Translations under genes and position numbers: made by a program
Notes under the pieces: generated by a model
The model's database searches: none
The model's input: the letters and a program-made list of their open reading frames with translations, nothing else
Told to the model about the DNA's origin: nothing
NCBI GenBank assembly: GCA_017471245.1
Contig: JAFUVB010000064.1
Location: 1-49,269, forward strand
Source of the DNA: Prevotella sp.
GTDB lineage: Bacteria > Bacteroidota > Bacteroidia > Bacteroidales > Bacteroidaceae
DNA: 49,269 nucleotides
Direction: 5' to 3'
Part shown: positions 24,620 through 34,172 of the stretch, one piece after another
How the letters are laid out: each line of letters opens with the position of its first letter
Position numbering within the stretch: position 1 is the stretch's first letter

Positions 24620-26092
24620 ATGAAAACAATATGTTTATATTTTGAGATACATCAGATCATCCATCTCAAACGATACCGTTTCTTCGACATCGGTACCGAC
24701 CATTACTATTATGATGACTACGAGAACGAGCGCAGCATCAGCGATATCGCAGAGCGTTCCTACATGCCGGCACTTAACACGTTCCAGCAGATGATTGCCG
24801 AGAACGGGAAAAAGTTCAAACTGGCATTCAGCCTCTCAGGTGTGGGCATCGAGCAGTTGGAAATGCACGCCCCGCAGGTGCTGGCAAAGCTTCAGGAACT
24901 TAACGAAACGGGCTGCGTGGAATTCCTTGCTGAGCCGTTCAGCCATGGTCTTTCTGCACTTGCCAATGAGGAATGCTTCGCCGATGACGTGCGCAAGCAG
25001 ATGGTGAAAATCAAGGAATACTTCGGAAAAGAGCCCACCATCCTCCGCAACTCTTCGCTCATCTACAGCGATGACATAGGTCATCAGGCTGCAAAGCTCG
25101 GTTTCAAGGGAATGCTCACTGAGGGAGCCAAGCACGTATTGGGCTGGAAGAGTCCGCATTATGTATATAACTGCGCCCTCGCGCCCAATCTCAAGCTGCT
25201 GCTTCGCGATGTTGAGCTGTCAGACGACATCTCTTTGCGCTTCAACGACAGCGAATGGGACGGCTATCCGCTATTTGCCGATACATACATGAACCACATT
25301 GCCAACTTCCCCGATGAGGAACAGGTGATCAACATCTTCATGGAGCTGTCGGCATTAGGCGTCGCACAGCCGCTCAGCAGCAACATCCTGGAGTTCATCA
25401 AGGCGCTTCCGGCATGTGCAGAGAAATTAGGCATCACCTTCTCAACACCTTCTGAGATCTGCGGAAAGATGAAAAGCGTGGGCAATCTCGACGTTCCCGA
25501 CACCCTTTCGTGGGTTGACGAGGAGCGCGACGTGAGTTGCTGGTTGGGTAATCCCATGCAGCGTGAGGCGTTCAACAAGCTTTACAGCATTGCCGACCGT
25601 GTGCGCATTGCCAACGATCCGCACATCAACCAGGACTGGGACTATCTGCAGGCAAGCAACAACTTCCGCTTCATGACCACCAAACCCAGCAACGTGGGAT
25701 TGGATCGCGGCATCTATGCCAGCCCGTTTGATGCTTTCACCAACTATATGAACATTCTCGGCGACTTCATGAGCCGCGTGAACAGTCTCTATCCCGATGA
25801 AATCGACAACGAGGAACTTAACGCACTGCTCACCACCATCAAGAATCAGGGCGACGAAATCTCGATGAAGGACAAGGAAATCACGCGTCTGCAGGCGAAG
25901 GTTGCCAAGATGCAGGCCGAGGAAGACAAGCTGAAGGCAAAGATTGACAAGGCTAAGGAATCGCAGAAGAAGAGCGCCAAGGCATCAGAACCTAAGAAGG
26001 CATCTTCAGAACCAAAGAAGGCAGCGCCTGAAAAGAAAAAGGAAACGGCTGAAAAGAAGGCTCCTGCCAAGAAAACTACAGCCAAGAAATAG
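24620..26092 (+). CDS. GH57 glucan-acting enzyme with Lys-rich tail
   Basis: 490 residues. GH57 landmarks are the start MKTICLYFEIHQ (normally FQVHQP), the nucleophile region VEFLAEPFSHGLS, and the acid/base region RNSSLIYSDDIG. GH57 includes alpha-amylases, 4-alpha-glucanotransferases and branching enzymes acting on alpha-glucans. Residues about 400-440 form a coiled coil (DEISMKDKEITRLQAKVAKMQ), and the last 50 residues are almost only Lys, Ala, Pro, Ser and Glu (EPKKAS-type repeats ending AKKTTAKK), like histone H1 tails. The tail is not part of the catalytic family and may mediate binding to polyanions or partners. Third gene of the glycogen operon. Confidence 0.9.
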   Translation: MKTICLYFEIHQIIHLKRYRFFDIGTDHYYYDDYENERSISDIAERSYMPALNTFQQMIAENGKKFKLAFSLSGVGIEQLEMHAPQVLAKLQELNETGCVEFLAEPFSHGLSALANEECFADDVRKQMVKIKEYFGKEPTILRNSSLIYSDDIGHQAAKLGFKGMLTEGAKHVLGWKSPHYVYNCALAPNLKLLLRDVELSDDISLRFNDSEWDGYPLFADTYMNHIANFPDEEQVINIFMELSALGVAQPLSSNILEFIKALPACAEKLGITFSTPSEICGKMKSVGNLDVPDTLSWVDEERDVSCWLGNPMQREAFNKLYSIADRVRIANDPHINQDWDYLQASNNFRFMTTKPSNVGLDRGIYASPFDAFTNYMNILGDFMSRVNSLYPDEIDNEELNALLTTIKNQGDEISMKDKEITRLQAKVAKMQAEEDKLKAKIDKAKESQKKSAKASEPKKASSEPKKAAPEKKKETAEKKAPAKKTTAKK

Positions 26093-26160
26093 TTGCTTCC
26101 GGGCATTTCTGCACGCGGTTTTCTGTCTGTAGAAGGTTCTTCTCAGATGTTTCAACCCAC

Positions 26161-26291
26161 TGATTTCTGTCAAAAGGCAAATCTTTCAGCGTAATTCTGA
26201 ACGCTGATTTCTGTCAAAAGACGAATGATTCTGGGCTTATAAACACTCAGATTTCTGTCAATAGACGAGTGATTCCGGGTGATTTGAAAGG
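26161..26291 (+). repeat. 44-bp tandem repeat, three copies
   Basis: Units start at 26161, 26205 and 26249. Each opens with TGATTTCTGTCAAAAGRC (the last with two changes); the second halves differ more. 44 is twice the 22-bp period seen elsewhere in the window. Confidence 0.82.
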
Positions 26292-26325
26292 TGAAAACCT
26301 TCGATGGCAGACTGCCTGATAACAC

Positions 26326-26374
26326 AAAAAAGGAGCGGGAAAATGCAGTTTTTGCTTTTTCCCGCTCCTTTTTT
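26326..26374. terminator. bidirectional terminator after the glycogen operon
   Basis: AAAAAAGGAGCGGGAAAA pairs with TTTTTCCCGCTCCTTTTTT around a 12-nt loop, giving T-runs in both directions. Confidence 0.93.
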
Positions 26375-26451
26375 GGTTTCCCGCAATTGATGCCATAGTT
26401 ATCAAAAACAATGCTTTCTCACTCTATTGTCTATGGTTTCAACCCCTTATT

Positions 26452-26478
26452 AGTCCTATAAGCCCTATAAGTCCTATA
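26452..26478 (+). repeat. 9-bp tandem array, locus B
   Basis: Three 9-bp units AGTCCTATA / AGCCCTATA / AGTCCTATA. Confidence 0.8.
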
Positions 26479-26489
26479 GCTTTTTCTTC

Positions 26490-26644
26490 TCAAGACCTAT
26501 GCTTTCATCTCTCCAAAACCTATGCTTTCGCCTTCCAAAACCTGTGCTTTTAGCCTCCAAAACCTATGCTTTTAGCCTTCAAAACCTATGCTTTTACACG
26601 CCAAAACCTATGGTTTTGCGACCTGAAACCATAGGTTTTGAAAA
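26490..26644 (+). repeat. 22-bp tandem array, locus B
   Basis: Units of the form CCAAAACCTATGCTTTT plus 5 variable bases begin at 26513, 26535, 26557, 26579 and 26601 (exact 22-bp steps), with degenerate units at 26490 and 26623. It is related to the arrays at 18394 and 41865. Confidence 0.88.
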
Positions 26645-26698
26645 ATGCGGCATGATTTCTGCGTTTTCGGGCGATGAAATTCCGATTGTCGAAACGCT

Positions 26699-26770
26699 GA
26701 TTTTGCTCTTCTAACTCGCGATTCTGCTCTTCTTACTCGCGATTTTGCTCTTCTAACTCGCGATTTTGCT
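26699..26770 (+). repeat. 21-bp tandem array at the GH3 3' end
   Basis: Units start at 26699, 26720 and 26741 (GATTTTGCTCTTCTAACTCG plus C) with a partial fourth ending at the GH3 stop codon. Confidence 0.87.
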
Positions 26771-29346
26771 TAAGGAATCACCACCTTTGTCTTCTGCAAA
26801 TCCTTGTCGAGCGACGATGTTCCCACAAACAATTCGTAGGTTCCCGGCAATGCGCGCATGGTGTTAGAGGCACTATCCCACAGCTCGAAACAGCTGCGCG
26901 GCATGTCGATGCTTATGTTTTTCGTTTCACCTGCTTTCAGATTCACGCGCTGGAAGCCACGTAACGTCTTGATGGGACCGTCTGTGTCTTTCGGATTCCG
27001 TATGTATACCTGCACCACTTCGCTGCCTTCGCGGCTGCCGGTGTTCTTCACGCTCACCGAAACCTTACCGTTGCGATAGGCAGGTTTGCCAATCTGGAAC
27101 GTGGTGTAGCTCAGTCCGAAGCCGAAGGGGAACAGCGCATGTCCCTTGAAATAACGGTATGTGCGGTTGTTCATGCGGTAATCCTCGTAGTCGGGTAGCT
27201 GATCGGCGCTCTCATAGAACGTTACGGGCAGCTTTCCGCCGGGATTATAGTCACCAAAGAGCACGTCGGCAACAGCCTCACCGCCTTTTTCGCCGCCATA
27301 CCATGCCTGCACGATGGCATCGGCATACTGGCTTTCGCTCACCATACCCATGGCACTGCCCGAGCAGTTCACATAAACCACGCTCTTGCCTGCGCGCTTC
27401 AGGTCGGCAATCAGGTCGCGCTGCACGCGCGGAAGCTCAATGCTCAGGCGGTCGCCACCCTTGAATCCTTCTTCGTTCACCTTCATTTCCTCTCCTTCGA
27501 GGCGCGGTGATATGCCGCCAACAAACACTACCACGTCGGCATTTCCCACTTCTCGGATTACGTCCTCGCGTGTTGTCTTGATCTTTTTCGTGATGTCGAA
27601 GCCGAAAAGCGCAAGCCCCATCTGCTGAACATAGTCAATCTGGATGGTGTATTGCCGTCCTGCCTTTACATGTTTTTGGAAATCCTTGTATACAACGCCA
27701 TGTCCGTTCCACTTGGTGAACAGGGTATCGCCGTTGAAAACCACGTTCAGGTAGTCTTCGCCTGAGATATTCAGCGTGATGTCGGTATCTTCGGTTGGAG
27801 TGAACACGGTTTCATACTTGCCGGAGAAGTGCTCCAGGTTAACGCCCGCGGCAAAAGCGGTGTTGCCGCCATTGTCTAATTGTATGCGCGAAGTGTTGGT
27901 AACCACTGCCGCAGGCTCGCCTTCTGCCTTCTCATTGTTCCAGTATGTGGCGCGCACACCCTTCTTTCCGTCGGGGGTCTTCAGCTCGTTGAACAGGCTT
28001 TCCGACACTTCATTGCGGGTGAGACCGCACCCTTGTATGAAGCGCACATTATGAGCTTTGTCCTGAATACCCTTCAGAATGGTGACCGATGATGTGGGTG
28101 CGCCGCAGTAGTTGCCCCAAAGCATGGTGGAATCGTTGGCATTCGGTCCCATCACAACTATCTTCTGGTTGCGGTCGAGTGGCAGTATCCGGTTTCGGTT
28201 CTGCAGCAGTACGATCGACTGGCGTGCGATGTCGCGTGCCAGTTGCTTGTGTTCCTTGCCGGCAACCACACTCATCGGAATCTTCGTCCACTCCACTTGG
28301 TCGTCGGAATCGAAGTCGCCCAGCTCGAAACGCGCCTGCAACAGCCGCTTCAGGCTCACGTCTATCTGCGCCTCAGTGATCTTTCCTGCCTTCACGGCAT
28401 CAGGCAACGTCTTGTAGTCACCGCCACATTCCACGTCGGTTCCTGATATAACACCGCGTGCGGCGGCATCTGCGCGGGTGGGAGAGAAGCCGTGATAGCC
28501 CGGTTTCCAGAAGTCGCTGATGGCTCCGCAGTCACTTGTCACAATCCCTTTAAAGCCCCATTCGTTGCGCAGAATCTGCTGCAAATAGCGCGTGTTTCCA
28601 CAACATGGCTCGCCGTCGATGCGCTGATAGGCGCACATAATCTCCTTTACGTTGCCTTCCTGCACCAATGCCTTGAAGGCAGGAAGATAGGTTTCCCACA
28701 GGTCACGCTCAGGAAGGTTCTCCAGATTAAACTGGTGTCGGTTCCATTCGGGACCGCTATGCACGGCGAAATGCTTGGCACAGGCAAACAGCTTGGCATA
28801 TTTCGAACCGGGTTTGGTGCCGTCGTAGCTGTAGCCTTGCAGTCCGCGCACCACGGCAAGTCCCATCTTTGCGGTCAGGAACGGATCTTCGCCGTAGGTT
28901 TCCTGCCCGCGTCCCCATCTCGGATCACGGAAGATGTTGATGTTCGGCGTCCAGAACGACAGACCGCGATAGCGGTTCATCTCGCCGTTACGTTTGGCTT
29001 CCATGTTCTTGGCACGTGCTTCATCGCTTGTGGCAGTGAACACACGATGCACCAAAGCATCGTTGAACGATGCCGCCATGCCCATGGTGATGGGGAAAAC
29101 AGTGGCAAATCCGTTGCGCCCAACACCGTGCAATGCCTCGTTCCACCACTCAAACTGTGGGATTCCCAAGCGTGGAATGGCGGGTGAACGGTCCATCATG
29201 AGCGATGCTTTCTCTTCTAACGTGAGCCGGGAGCACAGGTCCGCGGCTCGCTCTTCTGCCGACAAGTTCGGGTTCTGATAGGGAAGCATCTGTGCCTGAG
29301 CCGATATGGCTGCACCAAACAGGCATGCGATGAGTATTCTTTTCAT
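26770..29346 (-). CDS. GH3 beta-glycosidase (xylosidase/glucosidase)
   Basis: 858 residues. The start at 29346 gives a signal peptide MKRILIACLFGAAISAQAQ. The GH3 N-terminal TIM barrel has EWWNEALHGVGR, FWTPNINIFRDPRWGRGQETYGEDP, KHFAVHSGPEWNR and the nucleophile Asp in GIVTSDCGAI. The GH3 C-terminal domain is interrupted by a PA14-like beta domain (about residues 450-590; SGEDYLNVVFNGDTLF), and a fibronectin type III-like domain closes the protein. This layout is common for beta-xylosidases and beta-glucosidases of Bacteroidetes. It is secreted to the periplasm, and may trim plant cell wall side chains next to the pectin genes. Sugar specificity cannot be read from the sequence. Confidence 0.92.
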   Translation of the reverse strand: MKRILIACLFGAAISAQAQMLPYQNPNLSAEERAADLCSRLTLEEKASLMMDRSPAIPRLGIPQFEWWNEALHGVGRNGFATVFPITMGMAASFNDALVHRVFTATSDEARAKNMEAKRNGEMNRYRGLSFWTPNINIFRDPRWGRGQETYGEDPFLTAKMGLAVVRGLQGYSYDGTKPGSKYAKLFACAKHFAVHSGPEWNRHQFNLENLPERDLWETYLPAFKALVQEGNVKEIMCAYQRIDGEPCCGNTRYLQQILRNEWGFKGIVTSDCGAISDFWKPGYHGFSPTRADAAARGVISGTDVECGGDYKTLPDAVKAGKITEAQIDVSLKRLLQARFELGDFDSDDQVEWTKIPMSVVAGKEHKQLARDIARQSIVLLQNRNRILPLDRNQKIVVMGPNANDSTMLWGNYCGAPTSSVTILKGIQDKAHNVRFIQGCGLTRNEVSESLFNELKTPDGKKGVRATYWNNEKAEGEPAAVVTNTSRIQLDNGGNTAFAAGVNLEHFSGKYETVFTPTEDTDITLNISGEDYLNVVFNGDTLFTKWNGHGVVYKDFQKHVKAGRQYTIQIDYVQQMGLALFGFDITKKIKTTREDVIREVGNADVVVFVGGISPRLEGEEMKVNEEGFKGGDRLSIELPRVQRDLIADLKRAGKSVVYVNCSGSAMGMVSESQYADAIVQAWYGGEKGGEAVADVLFGDYNPGGKLPVTFYESADQLPDYEDYRMNNRTYRYFKGHALFPFGFGLSYTTFQIGKPAYRNGKVSVSVKNTGSREGSEVVQVYIRNPKDTDGPIKTLRGFQRVNLKAGETKNISIDMPRSCFELWDSASNTMRALPGTYELFVGTSSLDKDLQKTKVVIP

Positions 29347-29401
29347 GATTCTCTGTAGTTTATGAATGATTAGTATTTTAGATTCTGTATTTATCACCCT
29401 G

Positions 29402-29432
29402 CAAAAATAACAAAAAATTACCATATATGCAA
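29402..29432 (-). promoter_or_regulatory. GH3 gene promoter
   Basis: Minus-strand TTG (29430-29432), a 20-bp spacer and TATTTTTG (29402-29409), about 55 bp before the ATG at 29346. Confidence 0.65.
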
Positions 29433-29451
29433 CAGGAAGGTGTTTCAAATA

Positions 29452-29573
29452 ACAGATATTCCTATAGAAACAACAGATTTCACGGATTTCACGGATTATT
29501 TAAGTTCCTGATTATCAGCATGACTTTAATCCGTAAAATCCGTGAAATCCGTTGTTGTTTCTTTTTGAAACGC
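29452..29573 (+). repeat. 121-bp hairpin repeat, copy 2
   Basis: Same outer sequences as 12623-12743 (ACAGATATTCCTATAGAAAC at the left, TTTCTTTTTGAAACGC at the right) and the same stem, but the central 30 bp (AAGTTCCTGATTATCAGCAT) is the reverse complement of that in copy 1. Between the GH3 and pectinesterase genes. Confidence 0.87.
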
Positions 29574-29608
29574 ACTCCTGTTATTGTCAGGTGGGTTGAA
29601 AAAATGAA

Positions 29609-32600
29609 CTATTTCACCACTTTCAGTGTGACAGTCTTACCGTTTTTCAACTTCATCACCTTCAGAACCACACCTTTTGCCTGGCTTCCAACCTCAATGC
29701 CGGCAGTGTTGAAGTAGTGAGTGCTCACCACATCCTCTGTTTCTGCCACCTCGCGGATGCTTGTCTCTGTGGTAGGTTCTGCTGCTTCGCCCAGTCCGCC
29801 CATCTCGTTGGCAGCGCGAACAGAGTAAGATGCCGTTGTGTCATCTACGGTATACTCGGGCGTTGTGGTGAATGCAACGACGCTTCCATTCTTGCAAACA
29901 GCCCAGCAAAGCACGTAGTCGCTGCCGTTCCATGTCAGGGTGTTGCCCGAAAGCGCGACATTAGTTGGCGTTGGTGCCTGTTCGGTGCTCAGTTGCGGGT
30001 TCCATCCGTCGCTGCTTCCCATCACGTTGGCGATGGAAAGCTCAGCCACTTGCTCCTCAGTGAGCACGGCACTTTCCTGAGTACCGCCTTCGAAGGTGAG
30101 CTTTCGGCCGGAAAGGTCAACGGAATTGCCCGATTTGTCGGTGCTGTTATACTCAGCAAACACCGCGGGAGCATTGCCGCTCATCTCCGTCCAGCCCGAA
30201 GCGTAGGGCAGGATGTTCATTCTGGTGTTGATATACTGTGCGCGGCATCCTGCACCCCATGGCCTTCCGAGGTGGTATTTGCCGTTTTCGGCATCCTCGC
30301 CGTTAATCTCGCAGTCGAGGAAAACATATCCATACTTGCGCTGACCGTTAGGAGCTGCAATCACATCTCCGCCTCGTGTCTCCACAACAATGTTGCAACG
30401 GTTGTAGAAAACATCGCCGCCGCCGCAAAGGAAGTCAACAACGCCGTGAAGCTCAGAGTCTTCCCAATAGAACCGTCCGTTGGAATTGTTGCTGTAGTAG
30501 GTGTCCTGATACGACAGCAGTTTCACTTTCTTGCTGATGGTTTTGTCACCTTTGTCTTGCAAGCACACGGCTCGCCCGGTGGTGTTTCTGTATGGATAGG
30601 CGTTCTTCAGGGTGATATCCTGCATGTAGACATTGCTACCGCTGATGAAAAGCGTAGCCGTTGCACCGATTCCTTCCTCTTCCGGCGTGTTCATAATGAT
30701 GGTGTTGTCCATGCTTTCGCCAATCAGCGAGATGTTTCCCTTCACGTTTGTCAGGCAAGCATTGCCCAGATCATAGGTGCCGTTGTGCACGAAAATGCGG
30801 AAGCGGGATGATCCGCTGGCTGCCTGGAGTGCGTCTTTCAGTTCCTGAACGGTGGTCACTTCGCGGTCGTAGGTGCCTTTGGTGACCGTGGGACGTTCCA
30901 TGGTCGTGAACGAAATGGCGATTTCGTCGGTGAGCACATTATCTGTCAGGTCGGCAACCGAACTGCCGGCGAGCTTGAATTCGTAGGCAGTGGCATATTC
31001 CAGGTTCTTATATTCGGCTGTCAGCGTCTTTCCACTGATGTTCAGGGCGATGTCTACGTTGTTCAGAGTAGCCTTTGCATTGTCTGTCAGCTTGATTCTT
31101 TCGTCGAAGTTGAGCACGATTCGTCCCGATGCTGATGCTCCGGTGCCGTTGTTTACGGGCAGGGTTGAGAGCAGGGCGGGCGCTTTTCCGTCGTTATAGA
31201 TATCGGCATCTGCCAGGATATAGATGTTGCTGATGGCAGTACCGTCGTTTCCTTCCGATCCGTTCACCGTGCTGTTCAGGTCGGGACGCCATCTGATGTA
31301 GAGTTCTTCTGCATGATTGGCTTCTTCTGGCAGCTGTCCGTCAACGTCGAAGATGGTCTTTCCCGATGTCATGGTTACGGATGTCACCTCTTTCCAGTTC
31401 TCATTGTCGAGTGAATATTCCAGCACCTGCGTGGTATAGACATTGTAGTTGAAGAGCATCTGCGACTTCACCTTGATGTTGGTGTAGTTCAGCGCGTTCA
31501 CTTTAGTCTGGTAGTAGTATTCGCCCAAGCCTTTCCAGTTCACGGCAGCACCTGCAAAGTTCTCATATCCGCCAGCTGCCACGGTTGATTTGTCAAGCCA
31601 TGACTGGGTGCTACCTTCTGTATTGCGGAGAATGAGTGTAGCACTCGTGTTCTCGGAAGCAGATACGAAGTCGGCAGGACGCCCGTTGTTGCCTGCATTA
31701 TAGAAATCCCATCCCACGATATAGTCGATGGCGGTGTAGGTGGCAGTGATGTTCATGTTCTCGTTCATCACCACTTTGTTTTCTGAAGCAGTGCTTCCGT
31801 CGCTCCAGTTGGTGAATGTGAGGATGGTATTGTTGCTTGCCGTGAGCGTCACTTGTGTGCCTTCCTCATACATATTCTTGCCTTCAACGATGGTGGGGGC
31901 GGGGTTGAGCTTCACCATATAGTCATTGGCACCGCCTTCAACCGTAAGTGCCAGTTCGTAGGTGTTCACTTGTTTGAAGTTGGCAGTTAGCTCTGAATTG
32001 CCGGCAAGTGTATAGGTGAATTTCGCATCCTTGGATACCTCCTGTCCGTTGCCGTCAGTCCAGTTCACGAATTTATAGCCGAAGTTCTCCGTAGCGGTAA
32101 GCGTTATCTCTGTTCCTTCATCAAATTCGCTTCCGTTGGGATAGATGGTGGCCGTTCCCGCCTCAGCAAGCGAGGGTGCGGCAGTGAGTGTATATTTCGT
32201 AACATCCTGCATCGTGCCGTTCACAATGCCATGTATCACCACGTTTCCGATACAGATGTCTTTGTCGTTGGCAGTGTCTGAGATGTAGAAACGTATGGCA
32301 AAGGCATCCGTTGCATCTGCTGTTATCTCCAGTTCATGGTCAATCTTAGCAGTAGCACTGTTGTTTCCGTTGTTGCGGAGCGTGGTTGCTGCGTCCACTT
32401 TGGTGATGCTGCTCTCTTCGTTGCCTGCCACATAGCTCCATGAATAGGTGGCTCCGTCGGTGCCAACCTTCACGGCATCGTAGGTCACTTTTGTGGGTTT
32501 GAATGTGAGACCGGCAGAAGGCTTCACGCGATACTCAATCATCACGCCAGCCACAGCGCCTGGATTCTTCGTGTTAGGACGGTATTTCACCATCTTCGTA

Positions 32601-33964
32601 TCGAAATAGGTGGCTTCCGAGATAGTCATCTCGCTGCCCGTGCTTACGGATGTGTTCGAGAAAGCGCCTTCGAGAGCTGCCGAAACGGTGCCGTTGGCTT
32701 CATTTCCTACAGTCCACGTTACTGTTCCTTCCACGTTCTCGAATGTCTTGCCGCCGCTTTGAGCCACTACAGGTAAGGTTACGGCGATGTCGCTGTAGTA
32801 GCTGCCGTCGCCGATGACAATGTCAACGGTCTCAGAAGTGCCGGCAATGGTATACGAAACGCTGGTTCCGCTGGCATAGTCGCTCTGTCCGTCGATGGTT
32901 GTGGTAGAAATAGCGCTGTAAGCATCTAATGCAATGGTTGCACCTTTGCAGGAAGGAACGGTGAAAACAGTGCCGCTGTTCACCTGCGCCCACTTGTCGC
33001 CGCGCCCGGCATTGCTGAACTTGCCGTTGGCGGCATCGATTCCGAGCTTCACGTCAATGGTATTGCCGTTGACGGTGGCCTGTGTCACAATGATTGCAGT
33101 GGCATTTGATGCGCCTTGTTTGGTGATTGTCGGTGCTCCGTTGCCTTCTCCGAGTTTCCATGACAGCTGAACTGTCTCTGTGCGGTCACCGAGATTGGCG
33201 CTGTTAGCTGTGAAAACGGGTGTCAGTGTGGCACCGCCTTCGGGCATCTTCATCACTTCGCCCACTTTGTAAGAGTTGGTTCCGTCGCTCCAGGCTGTGA
33301 GTGTGCTGCCTTCTAAATAGAGTGTTCTGTTCAGTGGAATGGTTACGTCGCTGCCCACTTCGGCCTTGATTGCTGCCGGGGCAGTGCCTTCTGCGCTGGC
33401 ATTGCTTATGTCAAACGTGATGGTTGCATCACTTCCGAGCGTCGAGGGATCTACCGCCTCTACCGAGAAATAGGGCGTATATCCGGCACCAACCAGCTCC
33501 AAAGTGGTTGCTTCACCTTTGTAAATGAGGTATGTCACCTTGTCTGTCGGACTCTTTTTGTCCCAACAAACAGCTTCCGTTTCGCCCGAAAGCAGCGTGT
33601 TTCCGTCGGCATCATTCACTTTGACGGCATGATTGCCGTATGTGCAGTTGCCGAAACCGATCTTCACCGGACCGTTTACTTTCACTTTTGCCTTGGCATT
33701 TGTCCATCCGTGTTGCCCATCGTGCCACACTCCAGACAGCACGATGCTGGCAGAACCGTCGGTAGCGTCAACCCGCTTCTGGGTTCCGTCGGCTGCAACG
33801 GCAACTCCGAATGACAGTTGAGTGCCTTCTGTCTTCTCGTCATCATTCACGATGCTGCCAGTGAGGTCAACTTGGATGGTGTTGAACTCGTTCTGGGCAT
33901 GCGAAAACGATGCCACAATCATGAGCATGCACAGCATGCTGATTCTTTGCAGTTGTTTCATCAT
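29609..33964 (-). CDS. giant secreted pectinesterase (CE8)
   Basis: 1451 residues. A signal peptide (about 1-23, ending SHAQ) is followed by long beta-rich regions, two bacterial repeat domains (about residues 610-770; KFVNWTDGNGQE, TFTNWSDGST), a Big_5 Ig-like domain (about 945-1045; LLSTLPVNNGTG) and a C-terminal pectin methylesterase domain (about 1050-1300). The CE8 catalytic elements are visible: YQDTYY, GVVDFLCGGG with the nucleophile Asp, and the arginine in LGRPWG. It removes methyl esters from homogalacturonan so lyases and hydrolases can act. The last residues (YFNTAGIEVG ... TVTLKVVK) resemble type IX secretion sorting tails, suggesting a cell-surface or released enzyme. First step of the pectin cluster. 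Confidence 0.92.
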   Translation of the reverse strand: MMKQLQRISMLCMLMIVASFSHAQNEFNTIQVDLTGSIVNDDEKTEGTQLSFGVAVAADGTQKRVDATDGSASIVLSGVWHDGQHGWTNAKAKVKVNGPVKIGFGNCTYGNHAVKVNDADGNTLLSGETEAVCWDKKSPTDKVTYLIYKGEATTLELVGAGYTPYFSVEAVDPSTLGSDATITFDISNASAEGTAPAAIKAEVGSDVTIPLNRTLYLEGSTLTAWSDGTNSYKVGEVMKMPEGGATLTPVFTANSANLGDRTETVQLSWKLGEGNGAPTITKQGASNATAIIVTQATVNGNTIDVKLGIDAANGKFSNAGRGDKWAQVNSGTVFTVPSCKGATIALDAYSAISTTTIDGQSDYASGTSVSYTIAGTSETVDIVIGDGSYYSDIAVTLPVVAQSGGKTFENVEGTVTWTVGNEANGTVSAALEGAFSNTSVSTGSEMTISEATYFDTKMVKYRPNTKNPGAVAGVMIEYRVKPSAGLTFKPTKVTYDAVKVGTDGATYSWSYVAGNEESSITKVDAATTLRNNGNNSATAKIDHELEITADATDAFAIRFYISDTANDKDICIGNVVIHGIVNGTMQDVTKYTLTAAPSLAEAGTATIYPNGSEFDEGTEITLTATENFGYKFVNWTDGNGQEVSKDAKFTYTLAGNSELTANFKQVNTYELALTVEGGANDYMVKLNPAPTIVEGKNMYEEGTQVTLTASNNTILTFTNWSDGSTASENKVVMNENMNITATYTAIDYIVGWDFYNAGNNGRPADFVSASENTSATLILRNTEGSTQSWLDKSTVAAGGYENFAGAAVNWKGLGEYYYQTKVNALNYTNIKVKSQMLFNYNVYTTQVLEYSLDNENWKEVTSVTMTSGKTIFDVDGQLPEEANHAEELYIRWRPDLNSTVNGSEGNDGTAISNIYILADADIYNDGKAPALLSTLPVNNGTGASASGRIVLNFDERIKLTDNAKATLNNVDIALNISGKTLTAEYKNLEYATAYEFKLAGSSVADLTDNVLTDEIAISFTTMERPTVTKGTYDREVTTVQELKDALQAASGSSRFRIFVHNGTYDLGNACLTNVKGNISLIGESMDNTIIMNTPEEEGIGATATLFISGSNVYMQDITLKNAYPYRNTTGRAVCLQDKGDKTISKKVKLLSYQDTYYSNNSNGRFYWEDSELHGVVDFLCGGGDVFYNRCNIVVETRGGDVIAAPNGQRKYGYVFLDCEINGEDAENGKYHLGRPWGAGCRAQYINTRMNILPYASGWTEMSGNAPAVFAEYNSTDKSGNSVDLSGRKLTFEGGTQESAVLTEEQVAELSIANVMGSSDGWNPQLSTEQAPTPTNVALSGNTLTWNGSDYVLCWAVCKNGSVVAFTTTPEYTVDDTTASYSVRAANEMGGLGEAAEPTTETSIREVAETEDVVSTHYFNTAGIEVGSQAKGVVLKVMKLKNGKTVTLKVVK

Positions 33965-34024
33965 GTTGATATTCTTTTGATTTATTGATTAGTAATTATG
34001 ATTATATCTTCGGGTTAGTGGTTG

Positions 34025-34055
34025 CAAAGATACGAAAAAAACGAGAGCGGAACAA
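34025..34055 (-). promoter_or_regulatory. pectinesterase promoter
   Basis: Minus-strand TTG (34053-34055), a 20-bp spacer and TATCTTTG (34025-34032), about 60 bp before the start. Confidence 0.65.
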
Positions 34056-34065
34056 GAAGAATGCA

Positions 34066-34109
34066 TAAAAAAGCATCCGTTTCCTTTCAAATGAAAGCGA
34101 AACGGATGC
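34066..34109 (-). terminator. terminator of the OB-domain protein gene
   Basis: GCATCCGTTTC/GAAACGGATGC (34073-34083, 34099-34109) with an inner CTTTCA/TGAAAG stem; a T-run follows on the minus strand. Confidence 0.9.
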
Positions 34110-34172
34110 AAAATTCGACTGCCTGACCATGAAAAATGTGTCAGACATGCTGTGTCAGGTTTCTTTCTTGAT

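Larger units (their letters stand above)
26093..26769. other. non-coding repeat-rich region
   Basis: About 680 bp between convergent units: three 44-bp repeats, a strong terminator, a 9-bp array, a 22-bp array and a 21-bp array that runs up to the GH3 stop codon. No gene is evident. Confidence 0.75.

Noticed and set aside
26161-26291. Short CRISPR-like array
   Set aside because: Three units only, the repeats differ by several bases, and there are no cas genes nearby. Better read as a 44-bp tandem repeat.
29717-30811. 364-codon plus-strand frame opposite the pectinesterase
   Set aside because: Antisense to the CE8 domain; no domain, low-complexity Cys/His/Val composition.
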